Both the position numbers and the translations under genes were made by a program. From Steroidobacteraceae bacterium (GTDB taxonomy: Bacteria > Pseudomonadota > Gammaproteobacteria > Steroidobacterales > Steroidobacteraceae), in assembly GCA_019187185.1 (NCBI GenBank), contig JABAQU010000019.1, forward strand, positions 13,911 through 77,910: 64,000 nucleotides of DNA, read 5' to 3'. Under the pieces are notes generated by a model, which saw only the letters and a list, made by a program, of their open reading frames with translations, searched no databases and had not been told where the DNA came from. Of this stretch, positions 44,509 to 53,500 are shown in pieces; position 1 is the first letter of the stretch; each line of letters starts with the position of its first letter.

Positions 44509-44537
44509 TTTATACCAGTCTCGCGCCGGCGCGGCAA
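44509..44537 (-). promoter_or_regulatory. Sigma-70 promoter for rpmB-rpmG
   Basis: Minus strand: TTGCCG (complement of 44532-44537), a 17-base spacer, TATAAA (complement of 44509-44514). It starts a leader of about 60 bases before rpmB. It is the best promoter match noticed in the window. Confidence 0.75.
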
Positions 44538-44561
44538 CCCGGGGGCGCGAGGCCGCCCCCG
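44538..44561. other. Inverted repeat after the zinc-ribbon gene
   Basis: CCGGGGGCG, a 6-base loop, CGCCCCCGG forms a perfect 9-bp stem starting just after the zinc-ribbon stop on the minus strand. No T-run follows, so it is at best a Rho-dependent or attenuating structure. It ends where the -35 of the rpmB promoter begins. Confidence 0.5.
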
Positions 44562-44565
44562 GCGG

Positions 44566-44943
44566 TCAGTCGCGCTTGAGCGGGCGCGGCCCCGGCGGCG
44601 GGACGACGTCGACGGACAGCGTGAAACTGCGTTGCTCGTCCGGTCGCATCGCGCCGACCCCGACGACATGGCGACCAACCTCCTGCCCGCGCTCGTCGCG
44701 GATCGCGATCACGACACAGTACTCGCAGGGTTCGGCCGGGCGCGGCGAGCGGATGGTCCCCTCGATGCGCAGCGCCGTCCGGGTGTCGGCCTGGCGCTGC
44801 GCCGCGACGGAGTCGAACTTCAGGTGATGCCGGCAGCCGGGGCAGACGTTGGCGCTTTCGAGGATCGTCGCCTTGCAGTGCGGGCAGACCCGTGTGCGCG
44901 CAGTGAGCGGCGCGCGCACATGGAGGGGCGGCCTCGCACTCAT
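44566..44943 (-). CDS. Zinc-ribbon protein coupled to bactofilin
   Basis: 125 residues. A short basic start ([18 protein letters not shown]) leads to one zinc ribbon, [18 protein letters not shown] (about 20-37), then a beta-rich C-terminal domain ([40 protein letters not shown]). It has no signal peptide and is presumably cytoplasmic. The ATG shares ATGA with the bactofilin stop (44940-44943), so the two are made together, suggesting that it binds or controls the filament. No named family recognised. Confidence 0.82.
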   Translation of the reverse strand: MSARPPLHVRAPLTARTRVCPHCKATILESANVCPGCRHHLKFDSVAAQRQADTRTALRIEGTIRSPRPAEPCEYCVVIAIRDERGQEVGRHVVGVGAMRPDEQRSFTLSVDVVPPPGPRPLKRD

Positions 44944-45464
44944 GCGCCGCTGCCGAGGCCTCGCGCTTCGTTGTGGGCCTTGGCGTGCTTCTCGTCCCAG
45001 CCGAACTCGACCTGGCCGCGCATGCGCGAGCCGGCCGCGACCGTGAGCGCACCTGCCTTGACGTCGCCGGTCATCACGGCCGTGTCGGCGAGCTCGACGC
45101 GGCGCGCCGATTCGACATTGCCCTGCAGTTCGCCCGCAACGACCACGAGGTTTGCCCGCACCTGCCCGGTGAGGTGTGCGCCCGCCTCGATCACGAGATC
45201 GCCGTCGATATGCACGTCGCCCTTGAAGCGCCCGGCGATGCGCACGTTGCCGGTGCCTTCGATCTTGCCCTCGATGTTGAGCCCGCCCGAGAAGACGGAA
45301 TCCTTGATCTCGCCGCGTTCCTTCGGTCGCCGTGCCGCCTCCGGGGCGGGATTGAGCGGTGCCACGTTGGCGCGCTCCGGTTCGCGGCTTTCCTTCATCG
45401 GCACGGGTGCGGACGCCGGGCTGGCGCCGGCCGGGGCAGGGGTCGAATCTTTCCAAAGGGCCAT
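44940..45464 (-). CDS. Bactofilin, second copy
   Basis: 174 residues. The N-terminus is Pro/Ala-rich and disordered (about 1-48), the usual membrane-binding or partner-binding tail. The bactofilin beta-helix follows (about 53-155), with repeated G-x-I-x-G turns: DSVFSGGLNIEGKIEGTGNV, RIAGRFKGDVHIDGDLVIEA, QGNVESARRVELADTAVMTG. GGGAGG lies five bases before the ATG. It is larger than the bactofilin at 2662 and coupled to a zinc-ribbon gene, so the two bactofilins probably serve different structures. Confidence 0.9.
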   Translation of the reverse strand: MALWKDSTPAPAGASPASAPVPMKESREPERANVAPLNPAPEAARRPKERGEIKDSVFSGGLNIEGKIEGTGNVRIAGRFKGDVHIDGDLVIEAGAHLTGQVRANLVVVAGELQGNVESARRVELADTAVMTGDVKAGALTVAAGSRMRGQVEFGWDEKHAKAHNEARGLGSGA

Positions 45465-45547
45465 GGAAGCCTCCCATAAGCAATGCGAACGGCCACCTTA
45501 ACCCCGGACGTGCCTCATACCAATGTCTGGAGTTGGCGACAGTCGTC

Positions 45548-46222
45548 CTACAAGAGCCCCCGCTCCGCAAATGACAGGCACGCACCGTCACCCACGATGA
45601 GGTGGTCGAGCACGCGGATGTCCATCAGTGCCAGTGCGTCGCGCAGCCGGCGCGTGATCAGTTCATCCGCCTGGCTCGCCTCGGCGACGCCGGAGGGATG
45701 GTTGTGCGCGAGGATCACTGCCGCGGCATTGTGTGCCAGCGCCTGGCGGACCACTTCGCGCGGGTGGACGCTCGCGCCGTCGATCGTGCCGCGAAACAGC
45801 TCGTCGAATGCGATCAGGCGATGGCGGCTGTCGAGATGCAGGCAGCAGAACACTTCGTAGGGCCGGTCCCGCAATTGCGCGACGAGGAACTCGGCCGTGT
45901 GGCGCGGCGCATCGAGGGTCGGTCGCGCGCGCAGCGGTTCCCGGTAGTGGCGCCGCGCCACCTCGAGCGAGGCCTGCAGCCGACACCAGCGCGCAAGGCC
46001 CACGCCGCGCAGGCGGCAGCAGGCGGCCCGGTCGGCGGAGAAGAGCCCGCGGAGGCTGCCGACCTGCGCCAGCAGATCGCGCGCGAGCGCGACGGCATCG
46101 CTCCCCACGGTGCCGCTGCCGAACACGAGCGCAACGAGTTCCGCATCCGACAGGCTGTGGACGCCGAAGCGGAGCAGCTTCTCGCGCGGCTGCTCACTCT
46201 GCGGCCAATGACGGATCGCCAT
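45548..46222 (-). CDS. radC: RadC family JAB-domain protein
   Basis: 224 residues: the N-terminal HhH-like UPF0758 region (PREKLLRFGVHSLSDAELVA, LFGSGTVGSDAVALARDLL) and the C-terminal JAMM metalloprotease-like domain with EVFCCLHLDSRHRLI, FRGTIDGASVHPREVVRQAL and the metal motif AHNHPSGVAEASQAD. The original repair role of RadC is disputed, so function is open. ATG at 46222 has AGGAGG five bases upstream. It is divergent from coaBC, the usual gammaproteobacterial arrangement. Confidence 0.94.
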   Translation of the reverse strand: MAIRHWPQSEQPREKLLRFGVHSLSDAELVALVFGSGTVGSDAVALARDLLAQVGSLRGLFSADRAACCRLRGVGLARWCRLQASLEVARRHYREPLRARPTLDAPRHTAEFLVAQLRDRPYEVFCCLHLDSRHRLIAFDELFRGTIDGASVHPREVVRQALAHNAAAVILAHNHPSGVAEASQADELITRRLRDALALMDIRVLDHLIVGDGACLSFAERGLL

Positions 46223-46289
46223 GGAAGCCTCCTCCTGGCACGAGTGTCGCCGCCTCGGGCGGGGCTCGCACGCCGAGAATCGGGCGTGT

Positions 46290-46325
46290 TTGCGTGCCTG
46301 ACGAGCCCCAACGGATAATGCGACG
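46290..46325 (+). promoter_or_regulatory. Leaderless-type promoter for coaBC
   Basis: TTGCGT (46290-46295), an 18-base spacer, GATAAT (46314-46319), then six bases to the ATG at 46326. The expected transcription start coincides with the start codon, and no Shine-Dalgarno sequence precedes it. Confidence 0.6.
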
Positions 46326-47549
46326 ATGCAGGGCCGCAGAATCCTCCTGGGCGTGACCGGCGGCATCGCCGCCTACAAAAGCCCCGACCTCGTGCGCCGG
46401 CTCATCGAGCGGGGCGCCGAGGTGCAGGTCGTCATGACGGCGGGTGCCGCGCAGTTCGTGACGGCAACCACTTTTCAGGCGGTATCGGGACGTGCCGTAC
46501 GTGACAGCCTGTGGGATCCGGCCGCCGAGGCAGCCATGGGTCACATCGAGCTCGCCCGCTGGGCCGATCTCGTGCTGATCGCGCCGGCTACGGCGCACAG
46601 TCTCGCGACGCTCGCGCACGGCTTCGCCGACGACCTGCTCGGCACCCTGTGCCTCGCGACCGAGGCGCCGATTGCGGTGGCGCCGGCCATGAATCGCGTC
46701 ATGTGGGCGAGCGCCGCGACGCAGGCCAATGTGGCGGCGCTGCGCGCGCGCGGCGTGCACGTCCTCGGCCCGGCAGCGGGCGACCAGGCCTGCGGCGAGG
46801 TGGGCGAGGGCCGCATGCTCGAACCGCTCGAACTCGTCGACCTCGTGCAGGGCCTGCTGCGTCCCGCGGACGGACCTCTCAGAGGGCGTCGCGTGCTCGT
46901 GACCGCGGGCCCGACGCGCGAGCGCATCGACCCGGTGCGCTTCATCAGCAACCGCAGCTCGGGGAAGATGGGTTTCGCGATTGCCCAGGCGGCGCGCGAC
47001 GCCGGTGCGGAAGTCCTGCTCGTGACCGGGCCGGTCGGTCTGCCGACGCCGCTCGGCGTGCGGCGGCTCGACATCGAATCAGCCGAAGACATGCATGCGA
47101 CCGTGATGCGCGAAGTCGCCGGCATCGACATTTACATTTCGACGGCGGCCATCGCCGACTATCGTCCGTCGCGCCCGGCCGACCAGAAGATCAAGAAGAC
47201 CGAATCGGCGCTCGATCTCGCGCTCGAGCGCACGACCGACGTGCTGGCCGCCGTGGCTGCGCGCCCCGACCGCCCCTTCGTCGTCGGCTTTGCGGCCGAG
47301 ACCGAGAATGTCGAATCGAACGCCCGTGCCAAGCTCCTGCGCAAGAACCTCGACCTGATCGCCGCGAACGAAGTCGGCGACGACAAGGTGTTCGACAAGG
47401 ATGACAACGCGCTCATCGTGCTGTCGCGGGTCGATCGTGCGTCGCTCGGTCCGGCACCGAAGGCGCAACTCGCACGGCAGTTCGTTGCGCTCGTCGCGGA
47501 GCAGTTCGCAGCCGCCGGGCATGCGGCCCGCGGCAAAGTTCGCGCGTGA
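46326..47549 (+). CDS. coaBC: Bifunctional phosphopantothenoylcysteine decarboxylase / phosphopantothenate-cysteine ligase
   Basis: 407 residues. The N-terminal CoaC flavoprotein (about 1-185) has [18 protein letters not shown], the PAMNRVMW motif and the substrate-clamp sequence [10 protein letters not shown]. The C-terminal CoaB ligase (about 190-400) has [30 protein letters not shown] and [13 protein letters not shown]. Together they turn 4'-phosphopantothenate into 4'-phosphopantetheine, upstream of CoaD. It overlaps dut by GTGA. Flavin binding is expected in the CoaC half. Confidence 0.97.
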   Translation: MQGRRILLGVTGGIAAYKSPDLVRRLIERGAEVQVVMTAGAAQFVTATTFQAVSGRAVRDSLWDPAAEAAMGHIELARWADLVLIAPATAHSLATLAHGFADDLLGTLCLATEAPIAVAPAMNRVMWASAATQANVAALRARGVHVLGPAAGDQACGEVGEGRMLEPLELVDLVQGLLRPADGPLRGRRVLVTAGPTRERIDPVRFISNRSSGKMGFAIAQAARDAGAEVLLVTGPVGLPTPLGVRRLDIESAEDMHATVMREVAGIDIYISTAAIADYRPSRPADQKIKKTESALDLALERTTDVLAAVAARPDRPFVVGFAAETENVESNARAKLLRKNLDLIAANEVGDDKVFDKDDNALIVLSRVDRASLGPAPKAQLARQFVALVAEQFAAAGHAARGKVRA

Positions 47550-48016
47550 CGAGCGCCGGCGCACACCGGCCGCTCAAGGTCCGGGTCCTCGATCCACGCA
47601 TCGGCACCGAGTGGCCACTGCCGTCATACGCGACGCCGGGGGCCGCGGGCCTCGACCTGCGTGCCGCGCTCGAGGCGCCGCTCGAGCTGGCACCCGGCAA
47701 GGCCGAGCTCATCCCGACGGGCCTGTCGATCTGGGTGGAGGACTCGGCGCTCGCCGCCGTGATCCTGCCGCGATCGGGGCTCGGCCACCGTCACGGACTC
47801 GTGCTCGGCAATCTCGTCGGGCTGATCGACTCGGACTACCAGGGCCCGCTGATGGTCTCGTGCTGGAATCGCGGTGGTGCCGGCTACACCGTGCAGCCCG
47901 GCGAGCGCATCGCCCAGCTGGTCGTCGTGCCGGTCGTGCAGGTGGAATTCGAAGTGGTCGACGCGTTCGCGGCGACGTCGCGCGGTGCCGGAGGGTTCGG
48001 GCACACCGGACGCTGA
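47546..48016 (+). CDS. dut: Deoxyuridine 5'-triphosphate nucleotidohydrolase
   Basis: 156 residues with all five trimeric dUTPase motifs: [23 protein letters not shown] (motif 2), [13 protein letters not shown] with the catalytic Asp (motif 3), [13 protein letters not shown] (motif 4) and the C-terminal [10 protein letters not shown] arm (motif 5). It hydrolyses dUTP to dUMP, keeping uracil out of DNA and feeding thymidylate synthesis. The GTG start shares GTGA with the coaBC stop, so it is coupled. Confidence 0.96.
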   Translation: MTSAGAHRPLKVRVLDPRIGTEWPLPSYATPGAAGLDLRAALEAPLELAPGKAELIPTGLSIWVEDSALAAVILPRSGLGHRHGLVLGNLVGLIDSDYQGPLMVSCWNRGGAGYTVQPGERIAQLVVVPVVQVEFEVVDAFAATSRGAGGFGHTGR

Positions 48017-48031
48017 TCTGCGCGGCGCGCG

Positions 48032-48691
48032 TCAGCGTGCGCTCTTGCCCGACTGCAACTCCGCGAAGCGTTCGATATCGGCCTGGAACTGCCGCGTGAC
48101 GTCGGCGTGTTCCTGCTCCTTGCTGCGCAGCATGTTGCCCTGGGTGCGCAGTTCACTGACGGTGCGGACGAGGTCGGCCGCGAGGTCGTCCGGCATGCGG
48201 CGGGCCTTCTCGTCGCTGCTGTAGGGCTTGAACAGCTGTGCCTTTGCCTGCAGGCCCGTGAGGCGGGAATGCAGCGAATCGACATACTGTCGCGCCGCGT
48301 CCGTCTGGCCGACGATCTGCTCGAGCCGCTGGTCGCGCACCGATTCGATGTCGCCCACGGAGGCGTAAGTGTTCAGCAGGAACTGGTCGTGCTGCCTGCG
48401 CGACTGGACGTCGCGCTGGCGCCGCTCGTCCGCCGCGCGCTGCTCGGGCGTTTTTTCCGCCTCCAGCCGGCGGATCACGACGCCCTGTTCGTTCAGGATC
48501 GCGCGCTCGCGCTTGGCGTACTCGGGCGGCACGCTGTCGCCGTAGTGCGTGACGCCCTTCTCGTCGACCCACTTGTAGGCGATCTCGTTCTTGCCGTCGC
48601 CCGTGCGGGCCGCGTTGTTCTGTGCAGCAGGGGCGCCCGCGGCGAAGGCCGCGAGGGCGAGCGCGACAGGCAGGGCGGGCCAGCGGAACAT
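48032..48691 (-). CDS. DUF4124 domain-containing periplasmic protein
   Basis: 219 residues from ATG 48691. The signal peptide probably cleaves after APA (about 23). The DUF4124 motif follows (AYKWVDEKGVTHYGDSVPPE), then a long helical, probably coiled-coil region rich in Gln, Arg and Glu (VIRRLEAEKTPEQRAADERR). DUF4124 proteins are common gammaproteobacterial envelope proteins of unknown role. No Shine-Dalgarno sequence is seen; CAGAAT ends six bases before the ATG. It is convergent with dut and lies downstream of pyrE on the same strand, after a seven-T run. Confidence 0.85.
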   Translation of the reverse strand: MFRWPALPVALALAAFAAGAPAAQNNAARTGDGKNEIAYKWVDEKGVTHYGDSVPPEYAKRERAILNEQGVVIRRLEAEKTPEQRAADERRQRDVQSRRQHDQFLLNTYASVGDIESVRDQRLEQIVGQTDAARQYVDSLHSRLTGLQAKAQLFKPYSSDEKARRMPDDLAADLVRTVSELRTQGNMLRSKEQEHADVTRQFQADIERFAELQSGKSAR

Positions 48692-48718
48692 GGGGCTATT
48701 CTGCAAAAAAAGCCGCCC

Positions 48719-49378
48719 CTAGGCTACGCCGAATCGGTCGCGATAGGCTTCGAGGGCGGCGCGGTGTTCGCCGGAAATGCGACCCGCATCACCCTTCGTG
48801 TCCGCCAGTGCCTCGATGAGGCCCGAGAGCGTCAGGATGCTGATGCACCGCAGGCCGAAATCCGCCTCGACTTCCTGCACGGCCGAGCGATCGCCGCGCC
48901 CGCGTTCCTGGCGGTCGAGTGCGAGCGCGATGCCGACCGGTTGTGCGCCGGCACCCTGGATCAACGCCACCGACTCGCGGATGGCCGTGCCCGCCGTGAT
49001 CACGTCGTCGACGATCAGCACGCGCCCCCCGAGGCGATGCCCGACGAGGTGGCCGCCTTCGCCGTGGTCCTTGGCTTCCTTGCGATTGAACGCCCAGGGC
49101 ACGCTCCGGCCGTGCTCCGTCGCGAGCGCGATCGCCGTCGCGGCCGCGAGCGGGATGCCCTTGTACGCCGGGCCGAACAGCATGTCGAAACCGAGGCCCG
49201 ACTGCACGATCGCCGCGGCGTAACAGCGCCCGAGCACCGCGAGCGAATCGCCGTCGTCGAACAGTCCCGCGTTGAAGAAGTACGGGCTCTCGCGGCCCGA
49301 CTTGAGCGTGAAGCGCCCGAATCGCAGCGCCTGGCGGCGCAGCGACAGCTCGATGAACGTGTGCCGGTAGTCGTGCAT
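48719..49378 (-). CDS. pyrE: Orotate phosphoribosyltransferase
   Basis: 219 residues. N-terminal [20 protein letters not shown], the catalytic-loop region [17 protein letters not shown] and the PRPP motif [17 protein letters not shown] identify PyrE. It joins orotate to PRPP in UMP synthesis, linking to dut through the pyrimidine pool. AGGA precedes the ATG by six bases. It is divergent from xth with a 41-base gap, the order usual in gammaproteobacteria. Confidence 0.96.
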   Translation of the reverse strand: MHDYRHTFIELSLRRQALRFGRFTLKSGRESPYFFNAGLFDDGDSLAVLGRCYAAAIVQSGLGFDMLFGPAYKGIPLAAATAIALATEHGRSVPWAFNRKEAKDHGEGGHLVGHRLGGRVLIVDDVITAGTAIRESVALIQGAGAQPVGIALALDRQERGRGDRSAVQEVEADFGLRCISILTLSGLIEALADTKGDAGRISGEHRAALEAYRDRFGVA

Positions 49379-49407
49379 GGCGGGGTCCTGACTTCGCGGC
49401 GGGACGC

Positions 49408-49419
49408 TATCATGTGCCG
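49408..49419 (+). promoter_or_regulatory. TATCAT -10 box, leaderless-type, for xth
   Basis: TATCAT (49408-49413) ends exactly six bases before the ATG at 49420. No Shine-Dalgarno sequence is present, and the -35 is not clear. Confidence 0.45.
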
Positions 49420-50196
49420 ATGCGCATCGTCACGTTGAACGCGAACGGCATCCGCTCCGCTGCGAGCAAGGGCGCCTTCCGCTGGCTCGCGCGACAGGAT
49501 GCCGACGTGATCTGCCTGCAGGAGACGAAGGCGCAGCTGCACCAGCTCGACGGCCATGCGATCGACATCCCGGGGTACTACCGCTGCTTTTACGACGCGA
49601 AGCGGCCGGGGTATTCGGGCGTTGCGCTGTATGCGAAGCGCGAGCCCGATGCCGTGACGCGGGGTTTCGGCGTGCGGGAGTTCGACGACGAGGGGCGCTA
49701 TCTCGAGGCGCGCTTCGGCGGCCTGTCGGTCGTGTCGCTGTACCTGCCGTCCGGCTCGTCGGGTCCCGAGCGCCAGGCGTCGAAATTCCGCTTCCTCGAT
49801 GCGTTCCTGCCGCACCTCGCGCGCCTTCGGCGCAAGCGCCGTCCGTTCATTCTGTGCGGCGACTGGAACATCGCGCACAAGCCGATCGACCTGCGCAACT
49901 GGAAGGCGAACCAGAAGAACTCCGGCTTCCTGCCCGAGGAGCGCGCGTGGCTCGACCGGCTCTTCGGCGAGCTGCGCTATGTCGACGCGTTTCGCGAGGT
50001 CGACCCGCGGCCCGACCAGTACACGTGGTGGTCGAATCGTGGTGCGGCGCGCGCGAACAATGTCGGCTGGCGCATCGATTACCAGGTCGCGAGCCCGGGG
50101 CTCGCGGGCAGTGCGCTGCGCGCGAAGATCCATGTCGCCGATCGCTTCTCCGACCACGCGCCGCTCGTCATGGACTACGACCTGCCCCGCCTGTGA
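49420..50196 (+). CDS. xth: Exodeoxyribonuclease III (AP endonuclease)
   Basis: 258 residues. Exonuclease III motifs: [78 protein letters not shown] and the late catalytic SDHAPL. It cuts abasic sites in base-excision repair, complementing mutM and the alkylation glycosylase encoded about 6 kb upstream. ATG at 49420 is preferred over GTG 49414. The stop shares GTGA with the transporter start. Confidence 0.96.
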   Translation: MRIVTLNANGIRSAASKGAFRWLARQDADVICLQETKAQLHQLDGHAIDIPGYYRCFYDAKRPGYSGVALYAKREPDAVTRGFGVREFDDEGRYLEARFGGLSVVSLYLPSGSSGPERQASKFRFLDAFLPHLARLRRKRRPFILCGDWNIAHKPIDLRNWKANQKNSGFLPEERAWLDRLFGELRYVDAFREVDPRPDQYTWWSNRGAARANNVGWRIDYQVASPGLAGSALRAKIHVADRFSDHAPLVMDYDLPRL

Positions 50197-51443
50197 CGAC
50201 GAACGCCACGACTGCCGGCGAGCCGACGCTGCGGCGGATCCTCGCCGAGCCGAAGCTGCTCGCGATCCTCGTGCTCGGCGCCGCCTCCGGCTTCCCGAAC
50301 CAGATCACCGAGAGCACGCTGCAGGCCTGGCTCAAGGATGCCGGTGAATCGAACACGACGATCGGCATCCTCACCTATGTCGCGATCCCTTATCTGCTGA
50401 AGTTCCTGTGGGCGCCGCTCCTCGACCGCTATCCGCTGCCGCTGCTCGGCCGTCGCCGCGGCTGGATCGCGGCGACGCAGTTCGCCATCGCAGCGGCGAC
50501 GGCCGTGCTCGCCTTCCAGGACCCGGCCGGTTCGCTCGCGATGGTGGCCACGTGCGCGGTGGTGATCGTGCTGTTCTCGGCGTCGCAGGACATCGTCATC
50601 GATGCCTACAAGGTCGACGTCGCACAGCCGGCCGAGCGCGGGCTGATCGCCGCCGCCGCGAATCTCGGCTATCGCGCGAGCTCCTGGTTTGCCTTCGCCT
50701 TTGCGCTCGTGATCGCGGACGCATTCGGCTGGCGCGTGGCGTTTCTCGCGCTCGCGGTCGTGATGCTGGCGTTCACGGCCGGGACAATCCTCGCGCCCGA
50801 GCCGGACCGTGTGCAGTCGCACCCGGCGACACTGCGCGAATCGGTGGCAACGCCGCTGCGGGAGCTCTTTGGCTCGCCGGGCGCGGCGGCGCTGATCGTG
50901 CTCGTGATGCTCTTCAAGATCGGCGACGCGTTCGCGCTGAAGCTCTTCACGCCGTTCATGATGGACGTCGGCTTCACGAAGACCGAGATCGGCCTCATCG
51001 CCAAGGTCATCATGACGAGCGGGACGATCTTCGGGGCGATACTCGGCGGGCTGTGGATGGTGCGGCTCGGCCTGCTGCGGGCGATGCTGCTGTTCGGTGT
51101 GCTGCAGGCCGTCTCGAACCTCGCCTACCTCGCGCTCGCGCTCGTCGGCAAGAGCTACCCGGTCATGGTGTTCGCGGTCGCGGTCGACAATCTCGCGAGC
51201 GGCATGGGCAATGTCGCGACGGTGGCACTCATCATGGCCATCTGCAACGTGCGCTTCAGCGCGTTCCAGTACGCGCTGCTGTCGTCGCTCGCATTGCTGC
51301 CGCGCTACGCGCTCGGCGGGCCGGCGGGGTGGATCGCCGACCACTGGGGCTGGGGCAACTATTACATCGTGAGCTTCGTGATCGCGTTGCCCGGGCTCGC
51401 GTGTGTCTGGGTGATGCGCGACCGGGTGCGCGCGTTCGGCTGA
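50193..51443 (+). CDS. AmpG-family MFS transporter
   Basis: 416 residues with twelve hydrophobic helices of the major facilitator superfamily. Early helices SGFPNQITESTLQAWLKDAG and ILTYVAIPYLLKFLWAPLLD match AmpG-type muropeptide permeases (GlcNAc-anhydroMurNAc uptake for wall recycling), including the conserved PLLDRY motif after helix 2. The C-terminal extension of E. coli AmpG is absent. Substrate is inferred. The GTG start shares GTGA with the xth stop; the longer frame upstream is a shadow of xth. Confidence 0.85.
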   Translation: MTTNATTAGEPTLRRILAEPKLLAILVLGAASGFPNQITESTLQAWLKDAGESNTTIGILTYVAIPYLLKFLWAPLLDRYPLPLLGRRRGWIAATQFAIAAATAVLAFQDPAGSLAMVATCAVVIVLFSASQDIVIDAYKVDVAQPAERGLIAAAANLGYRASSWFAFAFALVIADAFGWRVAFLALAVVMLAFTAGTILAPEPDRVQSHPATLRESVATPLRELFGSPGAAALIVLVMLFKIGDAFALKLFTPFMMDVGFTKTEIGLIAKVIMTSGTIFGAILGGLWMVRLGLLRAMLLFGVLQAVSNLAYLALALVGKSYPVMVFAVAVDNLASGMGNVATVALIMAICNVRFSAFQYALLSSLALLPRYALGGPAGWIADHWGWGNYYIVSFVIALPGLACVWVMRDRVRAFG

Positions 51444-51445
51444 TC

Positions 51446-51835
51446 GTGGCACGGGAAATCGATACCGCGCGGGTCCTGTGCACGCTGGCGGATATCCCCG
51501 TGGGAGCCACGCGCGAGTTTCGCATCGGCGCGGGTGACTGGCCGCTGCGCGGGTTCCTCGTGCGCACCCGCGACGCTCTCCATGCCTACGTCAATCGCTG
51601 TCCGCACGCGGGCCACGCGCTCAACCTGCGGCCGCACCGGTTCCTGACGGCCGACGGCAGCCTGATCGTCTGCACGTCGCACGGCGCGCTGTTCGAGAAA
51701 GCGACCGGATTCTGCGTCGCGGGTCCCTGCGCGGGGCGCGCCCTCACCACGATCCCGGTGGAGGTGGACGCGGGGCTGGTGCTGCTTGCGGCGGACGTCG
51801 ACCCCGCCTCATTCGAAAATGTCGAGGCCCTCTAG
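51446..51835 (+). CDS. Rieske [2Fe-2S] domain protein
   Basis: 129 residues, a single Rieske ferredoxin domain: cluster ligands in CPHAGH (C-x-H) and CTSHGALF (C-x-x-H), with ALNLRPHRFLTADGSLIV between them. There is no signal peptide. Small Rieske proteins act as electron carriers for oxygenases or as nitrite-reductase subunits; no partner is encoded nearby. GTG at 51446 follows the transporter stop by two bases. The last 27 bases overlap the convergent DUF6763 gene. Confidence 0.88.
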   Translation: MAREIDTARVLCTLADIPVGATREFRIGAGDWPLRGFLVRTRDALHAYVNRCPHAGHALNLRPHRFLTADGSLIVCTSHGALFEKATGFCVAGPCAGRALTTIPVEVDAGLVLLAADVDPASFENVEAL

Positions 51836-52123
51836 CGAGCCGGCCCACTGGCCGCGGCTTTCCTCGTAGTCGTCCGACGCGCGCGGTTCGCGCCCGAGGT
51901 CGGTGTCGACGTCGACCGAGCCGCTCCAGTCCTCGGGCGGCTCGACTTCCTCGAGCCGGCTTTCCTCGCGCTGCGCTTCCCAGTCCTCGGCGTCCATCTC
52001 TTCGACCGTGCCGTCGAAGTACTGGATCTCGACAGTGCCGTCGTCCGGATCGTACGCGACGACTTCGAACGACTCGCCGCCGTCCAGGCGGTACCACGCA
52101 CCTATCGTCGGATGAAGGACCAT
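51809..52123 (-). CDS. DUF6763-type acidic small protein
   Basis: 104 residues. The N-terminal half is a small beta-barrel-like unit (GAWYRLDGGESFEVVAYDPD, TVEIQYFDGTVEEMDAEDWE). The C-terminal half is strongly acidic and disordered (EEVEPPEDWSGSVDVDTD). It resembles the small gammaproteobacterial family DUF6763, of unknown role. GGAGGCGAAG precedes the ATG. It is divergent from marC and overlaps the Rieske gene end by 27 bases. Confidence 0.82.
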   Translation of the reverse strand: MVLHPTIGAWYRLDGGESFEVVAYDPDDGTVEIQYFDGTVEEMDAEDWEAQREESRLEEVEPPEDWSGSVDVDTDLGREPRASDDYEESRGQWAGSLEGLDIFE

Positions 52124-52218
52124 CTTCGCCTCCGGACCGAACTGCTATGCTTCTTTCGCGATTCCATCGTGCGCCTGCGGGGAGGCGCTTTCAAGCGGGA
52201 AATTTGTCGCGCAGCATC

Positions 52219-52848
52219 ATGTTCGACCAGGTCGTGAAGTTTTTCATCGTGTTCTTCGTGGTCGTCGAGCCGGTGTCGCTGCTGCCGTTGTTCGTCAGCC
52301 TCACCGACGGCGCGAGCGAAGCCTATCGACGGCGCATGGCGCGGAAGGCGGTCGTCTTGTCGGGCGCCATCCTGTTCGTGTTCGCGCTCTTTGGCGCGGG
52401 ATTCCTCGCCGTGATGGGCATCAGTCTCGAGGCGTTCCGGATCTTCGGTGGGTTGCTGCTCTTCCTGATCGCGCTCGAGATGGTGTTCGCGCGCGAATCG
52501 GGCACGCGTACCTCGAGCCGCGAGGCCGCCGAGAATCGCCAGCGCGCCGACATCTCCGTGTTTCCGCTCGCCTTTCCGTTCATTGCCGGGCCCGGCGCAC
52601 TCGCGACGATCCTGCTCTGGTTCGGCCCGGTGTCCGTCACGCGCAGTCCGGGGCATTGGGCGGCATTGTTCGCCGGCGTGCTCGCGGTGCTCGTGATCGC
52701 CTGGGTGTTCATGCGGGCGGCGGGCAGGCTCATGCGGGTGATCGGGGTGACCGGGGCGAGCGTCTCGAGCCGCCTGCTCGGCGTCGTCCTCGGGGCCCTC
52801 GCCGTGCAGTTCGTGATCGACGGCCTCAAGGGATCTTTCGGAAGCTGA
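52219..52848 (+). CDS. MarC family integral membrane protein
   Basis: 209 residues from ATG 52219, with six hydrophobic helices in the MarC/UPF0056 pattern: FFIVFFVVVEPVSLLPLFV, FGGLLLFLIALEMVFA and FPLAFPFIAGPGALATILLW. Once linked to multiple antibiotic resistance, MarC now has no proven function. The frame opens at 52147, but the signature begins at MFDQVVKF, so the shorter start is used; no clear Shine-Dalgarno sequence. Its end overlaps the convergent trmB by 23 bases. Confidence 0.88.
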   Translation: MFDQVVKFFIVFFVVVEPVSLLPLFVSLTDGASEAYRRRMARKAVVLSGAILFVFALFGAGFLAVMGISLEAFRIFGGLLLFLIALEMVFARESGTRTSSREAAENRQRADISVFPLAFPFIAGPGALATILLWFGPVSVTRSPGHWAALFAGVLAVLVIAWVFMRAAGRLMRVIGVTGASVSSRLLGVVLGALAVQFVIDGLKGSFGS

Positions 52849-53500
52849 GGTCCCGCACGCCGTGGCCGAGCCGCTCGCCGCGGCGCTCGAAGCGCGTGGC
52901 GGCGCGCGCCACATCCCGCGGTGCGTAACCGCCGTCCGGCGCGAGGTTCTCGAATTCGGCCGCGGCGTTCAGGCGCGCGAGCATGTCCTCGGCGTAGGGC
53001 TCCCAGTCGGTCGCGAGGCGAAAAAGCCCGCCCGGCGCGAGCACCTTCGCGACGAGCGCAATGAACGGCGCCTGCACGATGCGCCGCTTGTGATGGCGCT
53101 TCTTGTGCCACGGATCCGGGAAGAGCAGCAGCACCTCGTCGAGGCTCGCGGGCGGCAGGCACAGGTCGAGGACCTCGACGGCATCGCGGCAGATGGCGCG
53201 CACGTTGGTGCTGCCCTGCGCCTCGCAGCTGAGCAGCAGCCGCCCGACGCCCGGGCGATGCACCTCGATGCCGAGGAAGTCGCGCTCGGGGTGGCGTGCC
53301 GCGAGCGCCGCGAGATGGTCTCCGTTGCCGAAGCCGATCTCGAGCGTGCGCGGCGCCCGGCGCCCGAAAATCGCGTCGAGGTCGAGCACGGCGTCGGTCG
53401 TGTCGAGCCCGTAACGCGGCCACAGCGTGTCGAACGCGCGCCGCTGGGCGTCGGTCATGCGCCCGCCGCGCAGGACGAAGCTGCGGATCGTCGCCGTCAC
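52826..53500 (-). CDS. trmB: tRNA (guanine(46)-N(7))-methyltransferase
   Basis: 224 residues. The TrmB signatures are IRSFVLRGGRMTDAQ at the start, LEIGFGNGDHLAALA (AdoMet), LLLFPDPWHKKRHHKRRIV and the late Thr-Asp motif LATDWEPYAEDML. It forms m7G46 in the tRNA variable loop. GTG at 53500 is chosen because it includes the conserved IRSFV segment; the stop of the upstream lipoprotein gene overlaps it by GTGA. Longer frames upstream are shadows. Confidence 0.95.
   Translation of the reverse strand: MTATIRSFVLRGGRMTDAQRRAFDTLWPRYGLDTTDAVLDLDAIFGRRAPRTLEIGFGNGDHLAALAARHPERDFLGIEVHRPGVGRLLLSCEAQGSTNVRAICRDAVEVLDLCLPPASLDEVLLLFPDPWHKKRHHKRRIVQAPFIALVAKVLAPGGLFRLATDWEPYAEDMLARLNAAAEFENLAPDGGYAPRDVARAATRFERRGERLGHGVRDLSFRKIP

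Noticed and set aside
44538-44561. 9-bp GC stem as a terminator for the bactofilin operon
   Set aside because: No T-run follows on either strand, so it was kept only as an inverted repeat.
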